Program-made: the position numbers and the translations under genes | Notes under the pieces: model-generated | Told to the model about the DNA's origin: nothing | The model's database searches: none | Seen by the model: the letters and a program-made list of their open reading frames with translations, nothing else | Shown: one piece after another, positions 1 to 7,773 of the stretch | Layout: the number at the start of each line of letters is the position of its first letter | Position numbering within the stretch: the stretch's first letter is position 1 | Source: an uncultured Clostridia bacterium | Lineage (GTDB): Bacteria; Bacillota; Clostridia; Lachnospirales; CAG-274 | NCBI GenBank assembly: GCA_947630725.1 | Contig: CANRIS010000003.1 | Location: forward strand, 124,001-188,000 | DNA length: 64,000 nucleotides | Direction: 5' to 3'

Positions 1-1200
1 ATGAGAGTAACGCTTAAGAATCATCTCCTGCGTGTCTCCGCTGACCTTTTCGACAACCGGCAGAGGAACGCCTTTTCTTATAAGGTTAGATATAAATGTA
101 TGTCTGAATTCATGACAGGTATAGTAGGGAAGCTCCATAGACTTGCAGGATTTTTTCAGCGCAAGGCTGCATGCCTCGCTTGTCCACGGAAAAATTCTGT
201 CCTCGGGCATACCTCCCCTTTCGATATGCTCGCTCAGAACGGCTCTGAAAAGCTTTTTCGGCTCGGACGAAAGAGGGATCGTCCTTTTCTTTTTGTTTTT
301 TGGCTCTTTTATGAGCTTTTTGTCGCTTATATAAGACTTTGTGACCCTTACCCTCATAGCAGCGCTGCTTTCGGAGGAGTCCTCGGCAGTGCTCCCGGCA
401 GTGTTCCCGACAGCGTTCCCAACGGCGTTTTTGTATGCCGAAAGCTGCCTCGATATGTCGGTTTTTGTTTTGCAATCCTCAAAATCGCTGTATGAAAGCG
501 CCAAGGCCTCGCCTATTCTCAGGCCGCAGTAATATAGCAGGTTAAACAAAAGCCTGTATTTGGGATAATTGTTTATGCCGTTTCTCCAATATTCCCTTTG
601 TCTGAAATAGTTGTCGAGCTTGTCAAAATCTTCTTTTTCGATAACTCTGTAATCGCTTTTCTGACCCGTTTTCATATTGTCAGCAAAGTCAAGTATATTT
701 TCGTCAATAAGCCTTTTTTTGTATGCCAGATTCAACAGCTTTCTGAACGTGGCGTTAACAGAACGCATAGTCTCCTCGGCATATCCGACAGCTCTCAGAT
801 CTCCGCAAAATCTGTAGTAGGTATCCTCGTCTATATCCCTTAGTTTTGTGTCGGCGGGCAAAAACCTGTATATTATATTCATATACTTATATGTGTTGAT
901 AATTGTCACAGGCGAAAAATTCTGCCCCTCTGCCTTTATCTTCCACAGCTCATACGCCCCCTTAAGCGTAATGTCCTTGTCCTTGTCTCTGTCGGTCTGC
1001 TTTTCGGGGCGGAGCTTTGCAAGGGCAAGCTTTGCCTCCGAAACCGTCGCCAGATTGTAGACCCATTTTGATTTGTAGTCGTTTTTTTGTGTGACTGGGT
1101 TATATTCCTTATAATTGTACTTCACATCGTATTTTTTGGTACGTTCGTTGAAATATATACCCGTGTATCTTGTCTTTTTCCTTTTGATCTTGCTGCGCAC
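1..1200 (-). CDS. Tyrosine recombinase/integrase, 3' end beyond window
   Basis: Site-specific recombinase of the phage/ICE tyrosine integrase family; 400 residues are visible and the frame is still open at base 1. It has an N-terminal basic stretch, a SAM-like core-binding region (about 75-195) and a catalytic domain. The catalytic signature is seen directly: Arg228 in CGLRIGEAL, HEFRH at 363-367, and Tyr398 in KRYSH, so only the extreme C-terminus is missing. The start is a GTG, chosen because AAAGGAGG lies about 8 bases upstream and the frame opens with a typical basic N-terminus. A low-complexity Gly/Asn/Ala/Thr/Ser stretch (about 261-280) interrupts the catalytic domain. It may belong to an element lying mostly left of this window. 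Its attachment site cannot be seen. Confidence 0.9.
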   Translation of the reverse strand, partial: MRSKIKRKKTRYTGIYFNERTKKYDVKYNYKEYNPVTQKNDYKSKWVYNLATVSEAKLALAKLRPEKQTDRDKDKDITLKGAYELWKIKAEGQNFSPVTIINTYKYMNIIYRFLPADTKLRDIDEDTYYRFCGDLRAVGYAEETMRSVNATFRKLLNLAYKKRLIDENILDFADNMKTGQKSDYRVIEKEDFDKLDNYFRQREYWRNGINNYPKYRLLFNLLYYCGLRIGEALALSYSDFEDCKTKTDISRQLSAYKNAVGNAVGNTAGSTAEDSSESSAAMRVRVTKSYISDKKLIKEPKNKKKRTIPLSSEPKKLFRAVLSEHIERGGMPEDRIFPWTSEACSLALKKSCKSMELPYYTCHEFRHTFISNLIRKGVPLPVVEKVSGDTQEMILKRYSH

Positions 1201-1268
1201 AAAAAAAACCTCCTTTCCTTTTTATCATCATACAAATTTTTCTGTGGGGCTTATGCGCCACGGTGTCT

Positions 1269-1297
1269 ACTATACTACGAATTATATACGAATTCAA
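1269..1297 (-). promoter_or_regulatory. Probable sigma-A promoter of the integrase
   Basis: On the minus strand TTGAAT and TATAGT are separated by 17 bases and lie about 70 bases upstream of the integrase GTG. Two copies of TACGAATT 11 bases apart (1276-1283 and 1287-1294) fall within the spacer and -35 and could be an operator; that is inference. Confidence 0.5.
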
Positions 1298-1301
1298 GAC
1301 G

Positions 1302-1340
1302 CAAAAAAGACCCTCGGGACGGCAAGCCTCTCCGAGAGCC
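1302..1340 (-). terminator. Rho-independent terminator after spoIIID
   Basis: A 9-bp stem (GGCTCTCGG with CCGAGGGTC, including G-T pairs) around a 14-base loop is followed on the minus strand by TTTTTT. It lies just downstream of the spoIIID stop codon. Confidence 0.75.
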
Positions 1341-1350
1341 TGAAAAAAGT

Positions 1351-1614
1351 CTATTTAAAAGTATTTATTCTGTGAAGATATTTTTCTCTTGTTGCCATAC
1401 CTCCTCTTATGTGGCGTTCCGACTTGTTTATTTCAAGCACCTTTCTGGCCTCTACCGCCAGCGAAGGATTTATTTTAAGAAGTCTTTCGGTTATATCCTT
1501 GTGAACGGTGCTTTTTGAAATGCCAAAGCGTTTTGCCGTTTCTCTTACTGTGGCGTTGCTTTTGACAATATACTGCGCTACCTCCTCAGCCCTTCTCTCA
1601 ATATATTCCTTCAA
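1351..1614 (-). CDS. spoIIID: Sporulation transcriptional regulator SpoIIID
   Basis: Small DNA-binding regulator that adjusts sigma-E-dependent transcription in the mother cell during sporulation. The 87-residue protein matches the family in length. It carries the helix-turn-helix run RETAKRFGISKSTVHKDI and the family-typical RHIRGG segment followed by a basic tail. A TTG start is used: GGAGG lies 8 bases upstream and no ATG fits the conserved N-terminus. It stands alone, followed by a terminator and then the divergently unrelated integrase gene. Its presence is the strongest sign in the window that the organism forms endospores. Confidence 0.95.
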   Translation of the reverse strand: MKEYIERRAEEVAQYIVKSNATVRETAKRFGISKSTVHKDITERLLKINPSLAVEARKVLEINKSERHIRGGMATREKYLHRINTFK

Positions 1615-1672
1615 TCCCGATTCCTCCGCAAAATTAGGCTTAACTATCTATATGCGAAAAACCGGAGCTTTA

Positions 1673-2725
1673 TTAAACAAAAATACTTTCCGGACGGCAT
1701 ATAATTTCGCTGTCGGGGCTTCTTAAAGCCTCGTGCATTTTTACCGAATAAAAGCTGTCTATGAGAGCTTCCCTTGCGGTTTCGGCTCCTTCGCCTGTAT
1801 CGATAAATTTTTTCATATCCTGCATAACAAGGGCAATCGCCGTTTCGTCCCACGGCATTTCGGCTCTAAAAGGGTTTTGGTAGAGCTTTCTGCCCTCAAA
1901 GCTTATGCTTTTTATAAAATCGTTATGCCCCTCTGTTTCAAGCGCAGCCTCTTTGGGCAAAAAATTTTCGTCAAGATAGCATACGCTGCCGTTTGTCATT
2001 TCGCCCCTTGCGCTCTGTATATTTATATATTTCTTTCTTATGGTGGAACGGTACTGTACCGACTGAAAGTCATAAAAGGCAGCCTTTCCGTCCTCATATT
2101 CAAAGGTCAGTCTCGCCCTTTCTCTGACGGAGGTTCTTCCGTCAAAAAACGCCTCGTTTCGGCTGAGAGTGTCGGTAACGACAAATTTGTGGCTTTTTCC
2201 GCTGATTTTAACGCTTTCGCAGCCCTTTCTGAGTATTTTTCTTATTATGCTTGCGGCGTGATAGTCGTGCATGGCGCTGAGGGTGATGTTGTATGCCTCG
2301 CCTGCTATGCCGCTTTTCCAAAGGTCGATGACGGCTGAATAAAACGGCACGAGGTGATACTGCTCAGCGACCTGTATTTTAAAGCCCTCCTTCAGAAGAC
2401 TGTACGCAGACTTTATTTCGTCCTCGCTCTGTCCGAGGGGAGTTTCGCAAAGTACGGGTATGCCCATATAGAGCCACTGACGGCTCACGCTGAAAATATC
2501 CTTTTTTGTCACCGCAACTACGGCAAAATCGGGCTTCAGGTCTATACATTCTTCTGCCGAAACAGTCGTATGCACGCCGTAAAGCCTGTTCATAAGCTCG
2601 GCCTTTTCTTCGCTTCGGCAGAGCATTGCGCAGCACTCAAAGCTTTCGGGGAGATATTTTGCGATCCTCACATAAAAAAGAGAGCGCCAGCCCGAGCCGA
2701 CAATTATAAACCGAATTTTAGACAT
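1673..2725 (-). CDS. Gfo/Idh/MocA family oxidoreductase
   Basis: NAD(P)-dependent oxidoreductase, probably acting on a sugar, inositol or related polyol. The 350-residue protein opens with a Rossmann nucleotide-binding motif (IIVGSGWRS) and has the family's mixed alpha/beta C-terminal domain. The lysine usually found in the E-K-P motif is not present: the equivalent stretch reads CETPLGQ, so catalysis may differ or the protein may have a divergent role. Its ATG overlaps the end of the upstream family member by 8 bases, and GGAGG lies inside that gene, so the two are almost certainly co-translated. The substrate cannot be told from sequence. Confidence 0.85.
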   Translation of the reverse strand: MSKIRFIIVGSGWRSLFYVRIAKYLPESFECCAMLCRSEEKAELMNRLYGVHTTVSAEECIDLKPDFAVVAVTKKDIFSVSRQWLYMGIPVLCETPLGQSEDEIKSAYSLLKEGFKIQVAEQYHLVPFYSAVIDLWKSGIAGEAYNITLSAMHDYHAASIIRKILRKGCESVKISGKSHKFVVTDTLSRNEAFFDGRTSVRERARLTFEYEDGKAAFYDFQSVQYRSTIRKKYINIQSARGEMTNGSVCYLDENFLPKEAALETEGHNDFIKSISFEGRKLYQNPFRAEMPWDETAIALVMQDMKKFIDTGEGAETAREALIDSFYSVKMHEALRSPDSEIICRPESIFV

Positions 2726-3836
2726 TTTTGCTATCCTCCGCAGCTATAAGCCTGCCGACCTCTCTGTCCCAAAGAGTCGGGTCTATGGGCAGGCTGACTT
2801 GTTTTTTGTGTATTCCCGAAATATATGCCGCCGCAGTAAGCTGCATTACGTTGAGACCGTCTCTTCCGTCAGCTATAAGCTCCTTTCCCATAATAATGCT
2901 GTCCCTGAAATTTTCGAGCATCTCTGTATAGGGGCTTTTTGGCTCGGGGCAGTCGATAGTCTCGGTCGTTGTGCTGACAGCTCCCCTGCTGTTTTCGGAT
3001 GAGGTTTTTCCGTATACCGAAGAATCCTCATATGTTGTTACGGTGAGACTGTCGCCGCTCATTGTTATTTTGCCCTTTGTGCCAACTGCCGAAAGCTCCT
3101 CCCTGACGGGGATCTCCCCCGTTGTGAGTATGAAAACTCCGCTGACGTCATTTCCGTAGTCCAGAACCATAGTCACCTCGTCATCGACCGTAATGTCGGT
3201 ATATTTGCCCATTTTTACATCGGCAAAAACCTTTTTGGGCATACCGAAAAGCCATATGAAATAGTCAAGTATGTGCTGACCCTGATTTATGAGAGCGCCG
3301 CCGCCCTCTCCCCTCCATGTGCTTCGCCAGTCGGAGGAGCGGTGATAGGCGTATGTGCGATAATATATGGAATTTTCAAGCATTATTCTTTTCAGATCGC
3401 CTATAACTCCGCTGTCAAGCAGCTCCTTGAATTTTCTGATAACGGGAAAGGTTCTGCACTGAAACATAACGGCAAGCTTTTTTTGTGACCTTTCGGCTGC
3501 CAGCAGCATTTCGTTTGTTTCCGAAAGGGTCGTGGCGGCAGGCTTTTCGCAAAAGACATACTTTCCAAGCTCAAAGGCTCTCTTTGTGAGGCCGCAGTGG
3601 GTCTTGTGGGGAGAGGCTATGAGAACGGCGTCAAATGTGTCGGGGTGTTCAAAAAGCTCATCGCAGCTTCTGAAAATATTTAATCCGGCTTTTATATTTT
3701 CTTCAAACCAAGCGAGAGAGGCGTCGCTCCTTATGACTGCCGCCGAAAGCTCCATGCCGTCTATGCCGTCCGTAAGCATTTTTGCGTATCTCCTGCCCAT
3801 CATACCAACGCCTATAAGGGCAAATCTTATTTTCAT
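2718..3836 (-). CDS. Gfo/Idh/MocA family oxidoreductase
   Basis: Second NAD(P)-dependent oxidoreductase of this family, 372 residues. It has the Rossmann motif IGVGMMGR near the N-terminus and the canonical FCEKP motif holding the catalytic lysine, about residue 94-98. The C-terminal domain contains GGGALINQGQHILDYF with the expected histidine. The ATG at 3836 is chosen over an upstream in-frame GTG because GGAGG overlaps that GTG and stands 8 bases before the ATG. It forms a two-gene operon with the overlapping downstream homologue. This copy looks catalytically complete, while its partner lacks the lysine motif, so they may act as a heteromer or on successive steps (inference). Confidence 0.88.
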   Translation of the reverse strand: MKIRFALIGVGMMGRRYAKMLTDGIDGMELSAAVIRSDASLAWFEENIKAGLNIFRSCDELFEHPDTFDAVLIASPHKTHCGLTKRAFELGKYVFCEKPAATTLSETNEMLLAAERSQKKLAVMFQCRTFPVIRKFKELLDSGVIGDLKRIMLENSIYYRTYAYHRSSDWRSTWRGEGGGALINQGQHILDYFIWLFGMPKKVFADVKMGKYTDITVDDEVTMVLDYGNDVSGVFILTTGEIPVREELSAVGTKGKITMSGDSLTVTTYEDSSVYGKTSSENSRGAVSTTTETIDCPEPKSPYTEMLENFRDSIIMGKELIADGRDGLNVMQLTAAAYISGIHKKQVSLPIDPTLWDREVGRLIAAEDSKNV

Positions 3837-3862
3837 ATAAAGCACCTCCGCAAATTTTTATT

Positions 3863-3913
3863 TTAAAAGACATATGCCGAAAAGCCGCCGAAGCAGCCCT
3901 CGTATATGTCTTT
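3863..3913 (-). terminator. Terminator downstream of the aminotransferase gene
   Basis: AAAGACATAT pairs with ATATGTCTTT across an inner GC-rich hairpin and is followed by TTTTAAAAT on the minus strand. The left arm is formed partly by the 11-bp tandem repeat that begins at the stop codon. Confidence 0.65.
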
Positions 3914-3941
3914 GATATGTCTTTGAAAAGTCTTTGAAAAG
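3909..3941 (-). repeat. 11-bp tandem repeat starting at a stop codon
   Basis: Immediately after the aminotransferase TGA, read on the minus strand, come CTTTTCAAAGA, CTTTTCAAAGA and CATATCAAAGA: two perfect copies and one with changes. One of several stop-anchored repeats in this window. Confidence 0.8.
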
Positions 3942-5138
3942 TCAGAAATTCTGTTTTATGAAGTTTTCTATCCTGTTTACTCCTATGATTATTTTTTCCA
4001 TAGATGGGGCGAAGGAAAGCCTTATATAGCTGTCCATACCAAAAACGTCCCCGGGGACTGCGGCTACGTTGTATTTGTTGAACAGTATTTTCGCAATGTC
4101 CCTGCCGCTTTCGATTTTTATGCCGTCAACGCTTTCGCCGAAAAGCATAACGGTATCCACAAGTATATACAATCCCCCCACAGGCTTTATGCAGCGCAGA
4201 TAGGGAATATCGGATATTCTCTGCAGCATATAGTCCCTTCTTTTTTTAAGGGCGTCAACAAGCCGTGTCACGCAGTCGTCTCCGCCTTCGAGGGCGGCAA
4301 GAGCGGCATACTGCGACACAATATTTACGTTGGAGCTGCAGTTGCTCTGTATGTTTTTCATTATTTTGGAAATTTTTCTGTCGGCAAAGCTATAGCCTAT
4401 CCTCCACGGCGTCATGGAGTAGGTCTTTGAAAAGCTGTTTATGACAACAGTCCGCTTTTTTATTTCCTCGCCGAGAGAGGCTATGCTTATAAATTTTTCC
4501 TTCTGAGAATATATCATTTTGTCATATACCTCATCGGAAATTATAAATATGTCCTTTTCCTCGGCTATGTCGGCTATGTCAAGAAGCTCCTTGCGGCTGT
4601 ATAAAACTCCCGTGGGATTGTTGGGGCTGTTTATTATGATAGCCCTCGTTCTGTCGGTGACCGCCGCCCTTATATCGGAGGCTTTGAGCTTAAAGCCATG
4701 CTCAGCTCTCGTATATACGACAACGGGGACTCCGCCTGCCAGTCTCACAAGCTCTATATAGCTCTGCCAGTAGGGAGCCGAAATAATGACCTCATCGTCC
4801 TGACCCACAAGCGAAAAAACAGTGTTCATAAGAGCCTGTTTTCCTCCGTTTGTGACGACTGTCTCCTCCACAGTGTATGAAAGTCCGTTTTCTTCAAGAG
4901 CCTTTTTGCACAAAGCCTCTCTCAGCACGGAAAGTCCGGCAATATCGGTGTTTTTTGGCAGTTCTCCCTCTATGGCCTTTGCCGCAGCCTTTTTTATGTG
5001 GGTCGGAGTGTCAAAATCAGGCTCTCCCGTACCCAGATTTATTATATCTATACCGTTTATTTTCATTTTTTCGGCCTTGACCGTTATATTAAGAGCTGCC
5101 GAGCTTTTCACTGTGGTAGCTCGTTCCGACAATATCAT
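3942..5138 (-). CDS. PLP-dependent aminotransferase, aspartate aminotransferase-like
   Basis: Class I/II (fold type I) aminotransferase, 398 residues, likely exchanging amino groups between aspartate or another amino acid and 2-oxoglutarate in the cytoplasm. Visible signatures are NSPNNPTGVLYS (substrate/PLP region), DEVYDKMIY with the Asp that contacts the PLP ring nitrogen, and NSFSKTYSMTPWRIGY, whose lysine forms the Schiff base. The C-terminal RLSFAPS holds the arginine that binds the substrate carboxylate. The ATG follows GGGAGG by 8 bases. It is a monocistronic unit with its own terminator. The his cluster in this window has no hisC; this enzyme is closer to the AspC-type group, so assigning it that job would be speculation. 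Confidence 0.88.
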   Translation of the reverse strand: MILSERATTVKSSAALNITVKAEKMKINGIDIINLGTGEPDFDTPTHIKKAAAKAIEGELPKNTDIAGLSVLREALCKKALEENGLSYTVEETVVTNGGKQALMNTVFSLVGQDDEVIISAPYWQSYIELVRLAGGVPVVVYTRAEHGFKLKASDIRAAVTDRTRAIIINSPNNPTGVLYSRKELLDIADIAEEKDIFIISDEVYDKMIYSQKEKFISIASLGEEIKKRTVVINSFSKTYSMTPWRIGYSFADRKISKIMKNIQSNCSSNVNIVSQYAALAALEGGDDCVTRLVDALKKRRDYMLQRISDIPYLRCIKPVGGLYILVDTVMLFGESVDGIKIESGRDIAKILFNKYNVAAVPGDVFGMDSYIRLSFAPSMEKIIIGVNRIENFIKQNF

Positions 5139-5177
5139 ATTTCTTCCCTCCCCATAAAAAAATCACGGATCTATAAT

Positions 5178-5202
5178 ATACCGAACTGTTTTATATCGGT
5201 AT
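5178..5202. repeat. Inverted repeat upstream of the aminotransferase gene
   Basis: ATACCGA and TCGGTAT are separated by 11 bases in the 128-base intergenic region upstream of the aminotransferase start. It could be an operator or a weak hairpin; no regulator can be assigned. Confidence 0.35.
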
Positions 5203-5266
5203 TTTTCAATCGGTTATAATATAATTTTATAACAAGGGAAGGAATTTTTCAAGTAAAATATAAAAC

Positions 5267-6190
5267 TTATAAATTTTTTTGTAAAAAACGGTCAGCATTT
5301 GAATAAAAAACTTTCATTGCAATACTCTCGCCGAAGCGTTTTTCTATAAGCTCATACAAAAATTTGCTGCTGTCTATGTTTTCAAGCCCTTTCGGGGCGC
5401 TTAATATGCCGTCATAGTCACGGCCAAGCCCTATAACGTCCTCTCCGCCCACTTCAATTATGTGGTCTATATGTCTCAGGACGTCCTCGCAGGACGGTTC
5501 GGCATCGTTTCTTATAAATTCCGAAAAAAGATTAAGCCCTATTATGCCGTCCCTTGATGAGATCTCCTTTATCTGATCGTCAGTTAAGTTTCTGGGAACA
5601 GGACAGATACTTCTCGAATTTGAGTGGCTTGCAATAAAGGGCTTTTCGCTTATTCTGCATACGTCCCAAAATCCCTCGTCATTCAGATGAGAAACGTCCG
5701 CAAAAACCCCTGCTTTTTCAAGCTCCGAAACGGCGGATTTTCCGAAAGACGTAAGCCCGCCCTCCCCTCCGAGCGCTCCGCAGCCCAAAAGATTGGGTCT
5801 GTTCCACGTCAGCGTAAATATCCTTACGCCAAGCTCCTTAAGTATATGTATGTTGTCAAGATCGTTTTCTATGGCCTCTCCGCCCTCTACAGCCAAAAGA
5901 GCGGAGCCATAGCCCCTGTTTCGGTTGTATATAATGTCGGAATAGCTTTCGGCAGACGATATGCGGCATTGTGTTTTTCCGATCTCTTTTTTAAAAAATT
6001 CTATAAATTTAACAGTGTTTTTAAAAGGACTGTCCAAATATTTGTCGTCAAGCCATACGGCAAAAAACTGTACGCAGTTTCCGCAGGCTTCAAGCCTTTT
6101 AAGGTCAATATCAAGATCGTTTTTTTCGATACCTGCCTTCCTTTCTATGGCCGTTGTAACGGTGTCGCAGTGAAAATCAATAAATTCCAT
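5267..6190 (-). CDS. Membrane dipeptidase family (peptidase M19)
   Basis: Zinc-dependent dipeptidase of the renal dipeptidase family, 307 residues. It starts with the metal-binding FHCDT (His-x-Asp). AVEGGEAIE carries the bridging glutamate, DVSHLN a histidine and ASHSNSR a further metal histidine, and GLGRDYDG supplies a late aspartate-containing motif. Length is normal for the bacterial family and no signal peptide is seen, so it is probably cytoplasmic. GAGGT lies upstream of the ATG. The substrate, L,D- or D-containing dipeptides, cannot be decided. It stands alone on the minus strand, back to back with the small plus-strand gene at 6293. Confidence 0.9.
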   Translation of the reverse strand: MEFIDFHCDTVTTAIERKAGIEKNDLDIDLKRLEACGNCVQFFAVWLDDKYLDSPFKNTVKFIEFFKKEIGKTQCRISSAESYSDIIYNRNRGYGSALLAVEGGEAIENDLDNIHILKELGVRIFTLTWNRPNLLGCGALGGEGGLTSFGKSAVSELEKAGVFADVSHLNDEGFWDVCRISEKPFIASHSNSRSICPVPRNLTDDQIKEISSRDGIIGLNLFSEFIRNDAEPSCEDVLRHIDHIIEVGGEDVIGLGRDYDGILSAPKGLENIDSSKFLYELIEKRFGESIAMKVFYSNADRFLQKNL

Positions 6191-6292
6191 TAATAATTAC
6201 CTCTTTTTTTCATTTCTTCAATTTTAATATAGTAGGCTCTCTGAATAAATATATGCGCTTTGCAAATAATAATCTCACGGAGGTGACTTGAA

Positions 6293-6457
6293 ATGAGTGA
6301 AATAAACCAGTCTATAAAGTGCAGGGTAGACTCCTGCAAGTATCACGACCGCAGCCAGTACTGCACGCTTTCCGACATAACGGTAGGCAGCGAGTGCCAC
6401 TGTTCAAAGGAAAAATGCGATACTGAATGTTCAAGCTTTGAGTATAAGGACATCTGA
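6293..6457 (+). CDS. DUF1540-like small cysteine-rich protein
   Basis: A 54-residue protein reading MSEINQSIKC to SFEYKDI, with cysteines at positions 10, 15, 24, 35, 37, 42 and 46. The CxxxxC...C...CxC spacing resembles one DUF1540 repeat, a family of small Firmicute proteins presumed to bind metal; the function is unknown. GGAGGTGA lies 6 bases before the ATG and a strong terminator follows, so expression as a single-gene unit is well supported even though the ORF is very short. It is one of the few plus-strand genes in the left half of the window. Confidence 0.8.
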   Translation: MSEINQSIKCRVDSCKYHDRSQYCTLSDITVGSECHCSKEKCDTECSSFEYKDI

Positions 6458-6481
6458 TAAAAATACTTTTCTGACAGTCTG

Positions 6482-6504
6482 AAAGCCGTTTTTATACGGC
6501 TTTT
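6482..6504 (+). terminator. Terminator of the DUF1540-like gene
   Basis: AAAGCCGT and ACGGCTTT form an 8-bp stem around a six-base loop with a short T run, 24 bases after the stop codon. Confidence 0.75.
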
Positions 6505-6530
6505 CGGCGTGTATAGAAAATATACGGTGT

Positions 6531-6557
6531 CGTCAAAATCCGTCTGCATTTTGATGA
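6531..6557 (-). repeat. Hairpin related to the end of the 180-bp dispersed repeat
   Basis: A 27-base stretch matches the terminal hairpin of the repeats at 35100 and 61237 at 24 of 27 positions by eye. It begins 3 bases past the yfcE stop. The rest of the 180-bp element is absent, so it is either a remnant or the independently conserved hairpin. Confidence 0.6.
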
Positions 6558-6560
6558 TTT

Positions 6561-7070
6561 TTATATTCCGTCTATTATGCTGTACTTTTCACCGTCTATG
6601 GCATATATCGTCATCGAAACGGACTTTTCCGTCACATCGAGGATACCGAAGGTTTTTTGTCGGCTCTGTCTCGGCAGAGAAATGCTGCCGGGGTTCATAA
6701 GCCTTACGCCTGCGTACTCCTCAACAACGGGACAATGGGTATGCCCATAAAGAGCCGTATCGCAGTTGTTTTCAAGCGCCCTGTAGACAAGCTTCATACT
6801 GTCATATTTTACATTTTCTCTGTGGCCGTGACAGATATAGATATTATGACCCATTATATTCATCACAATATAGGGAGAACCGCCGCCGAAATCGCAGTTT
6901 CCCTTTACGGAAATAAAAATGCCCTTTCCGTGTATTTTTCTGAGCCGCAGAGCATCCTCGGTATAATCCCCAAGATGAATAAATCCGCCGACAGAGTCCG
7001 AAAAATCCTCCAGAACCCTCTGCGCGTATTCAACTATACCGTGAGTATCGGAAAAAACAAGAATTTTCAT
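6561..7070 (-). CDS. YfcE/MJ0936-family metallophosphoesterase
   Basis: Calcineurin-like phosphodiesterase of 169 residues that would hydrolyse phosphodiester substrates with a two-metal centre. Motifs in order: FSDTHG (metal ligands), HLGDY, KGNCDF (the GNxD/N motif), CHGH and YGHTHCP. The closest known group is the YfcE/MJ0936 type, whose physiological substrate is unclear. The ATG at 7070 is two bases below the rdgB stop; an in-frame TTG four codons upstream is possible but overlaps rdgB. rdgB followed by a YfcE-type gene is a common Firmicute arrangement, so the two are probably one operon. Confidence 0.88.
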   Translation of the reverse strand: MKILVFSDTHGIVEYAQRVLEDFSDSVGGFIHLGDYTEDALRLRKIHGKGIFISVKGNCDFGGGSPYIVMNIMGHNIYICHGHRENVKYDSMKLVYRALENNCDTALYGHTHCPVVEEYAGVRLMNPGSISLPRQSRQKTFGILDVTEKSVSMTIYAIDGEKYSIIDGI

Positions 7071-7071
7071 A

Positions 7072-7677
7072 TTACTGTTCAAACCTCTTCAAAAGAATAT
7101 CCTTCATCTGTCTCAGAGCCTTTCCCCTGTGGCTTATACTGTTCTTTTCTTCGGGAGAAATTTCTGCCGAAGTGCAGCCATATTCGGGCAGATAAAAAAT
7201 AGGGTCATAGCCAAAGCCGTTTTGTCCTGCTATCTTATATCCTATTATGCCTTCCATAACCGCCTTTGCCTTAAGCACCTGCGGTTCTCCGTTTTCCGAA
7301 GGAATAGCTGCGCTGATACAGCACACAAATCGGGCTGTTCTCTGTTTTTCGGGTACGTCCTTCATCATACGCAGTATTTCATTATTCTTTATGTCATAGG
7401 GTGTATCGTGTCCCAAAAAACGAGCCGACTGCACCCCCGGACGTCCTCCCAGAAAATCTATTTCAAGCCCCGAATCATCTGCCAGAACAACAGAATTTGT
7501 TTTTTTCATAACATAAAGTGCTTTCAGAGCCGAATTTTCTTCAAAGGTACTGCCTGTCTCTTCGGCCTCGTCATATATGCCTGCCTCGCTCTGAGATACA
7601 ATATCAAAATATTCTCCCAGAACGGCCTTTATTTCTCTCAGCTTTCCCTCGTTCTTTGTCGCAAATATTATTTTCAT
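7072..7677 (-). CDS. rdgB: XTP/dITP diphosphatase (RdgB/HAM1 family)
   Basis: Nucleotide-pool sanitising enzyme that removes XTP, dITP and related deaminated purine nucleotides by releasing pyrophosphate. The 201-residue protein shows the family hallmarks: ATKNEGK at the N-terminus, ADDSGLEID, and GFGYDPIF near residue 150, followed by SHRGKAL at the C-terminus. The second ATG (7677) is favoured because AAAGG stands 9 bases before it, whereas the first ATG directly abuts that site. It lies directly upstream of the phosphoesterase gene with a one-base gap. Confidence 0.93.
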   Translation of the reverse strand: MKIIFATKNEGKLREIKAVLGEYFDIVSQSEAGIYDEAEETGSTFEENSALKALYVMKKTNSVVLADDSGLEIDFLGGRPGVQSARFLGHDTPYDIKNNEILRMMKDVPEKQRTARFVCCISAAIPSENGEPQVLKAKAVMEGIIGYKIAGQNGFGYDPIFYLPEYGCTSAEISPEEKNSISHRGKALRQMKDILLKRFEQ

Positions 7678-7746
7678 ATTTTTCATCCTTTCGGTCGGGT
7701 CACATACGCCTGCTAAAACAGTCTTTCTCCCAAAAGCCCACAGACA

Positions 7747-7773
7747 GCCGTATTATCCGTCTTACCTGTCTTA
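7747..7773 (-). repeat. 9-bp tandem repeat carrying three in-frame stops
   Basis: On the minus strand, starting with the amidase stop codon itself, the sequence reads TAAGACAGG, TAAGACGGA, TAATACGGC. The 9-base period keeps all three TAA codons in the reading frame of the gene. Confidence 0.75.

Noticed and set aside
110..475. Minus-strand open frame rich in Arg/Cys/His in the integrase region
   Set aside because: It is an out-of-frame shadow of the integrase; its repeats come from the low-complexity DNA of that gene.
1..1614. Integrase next to spoIIID as a skin-like element interrupting a sporulation gene
   Set aside because: spoIIID is full length and has its own terminator; skin-type elements use serine recombinases and split sigK, which is not here.
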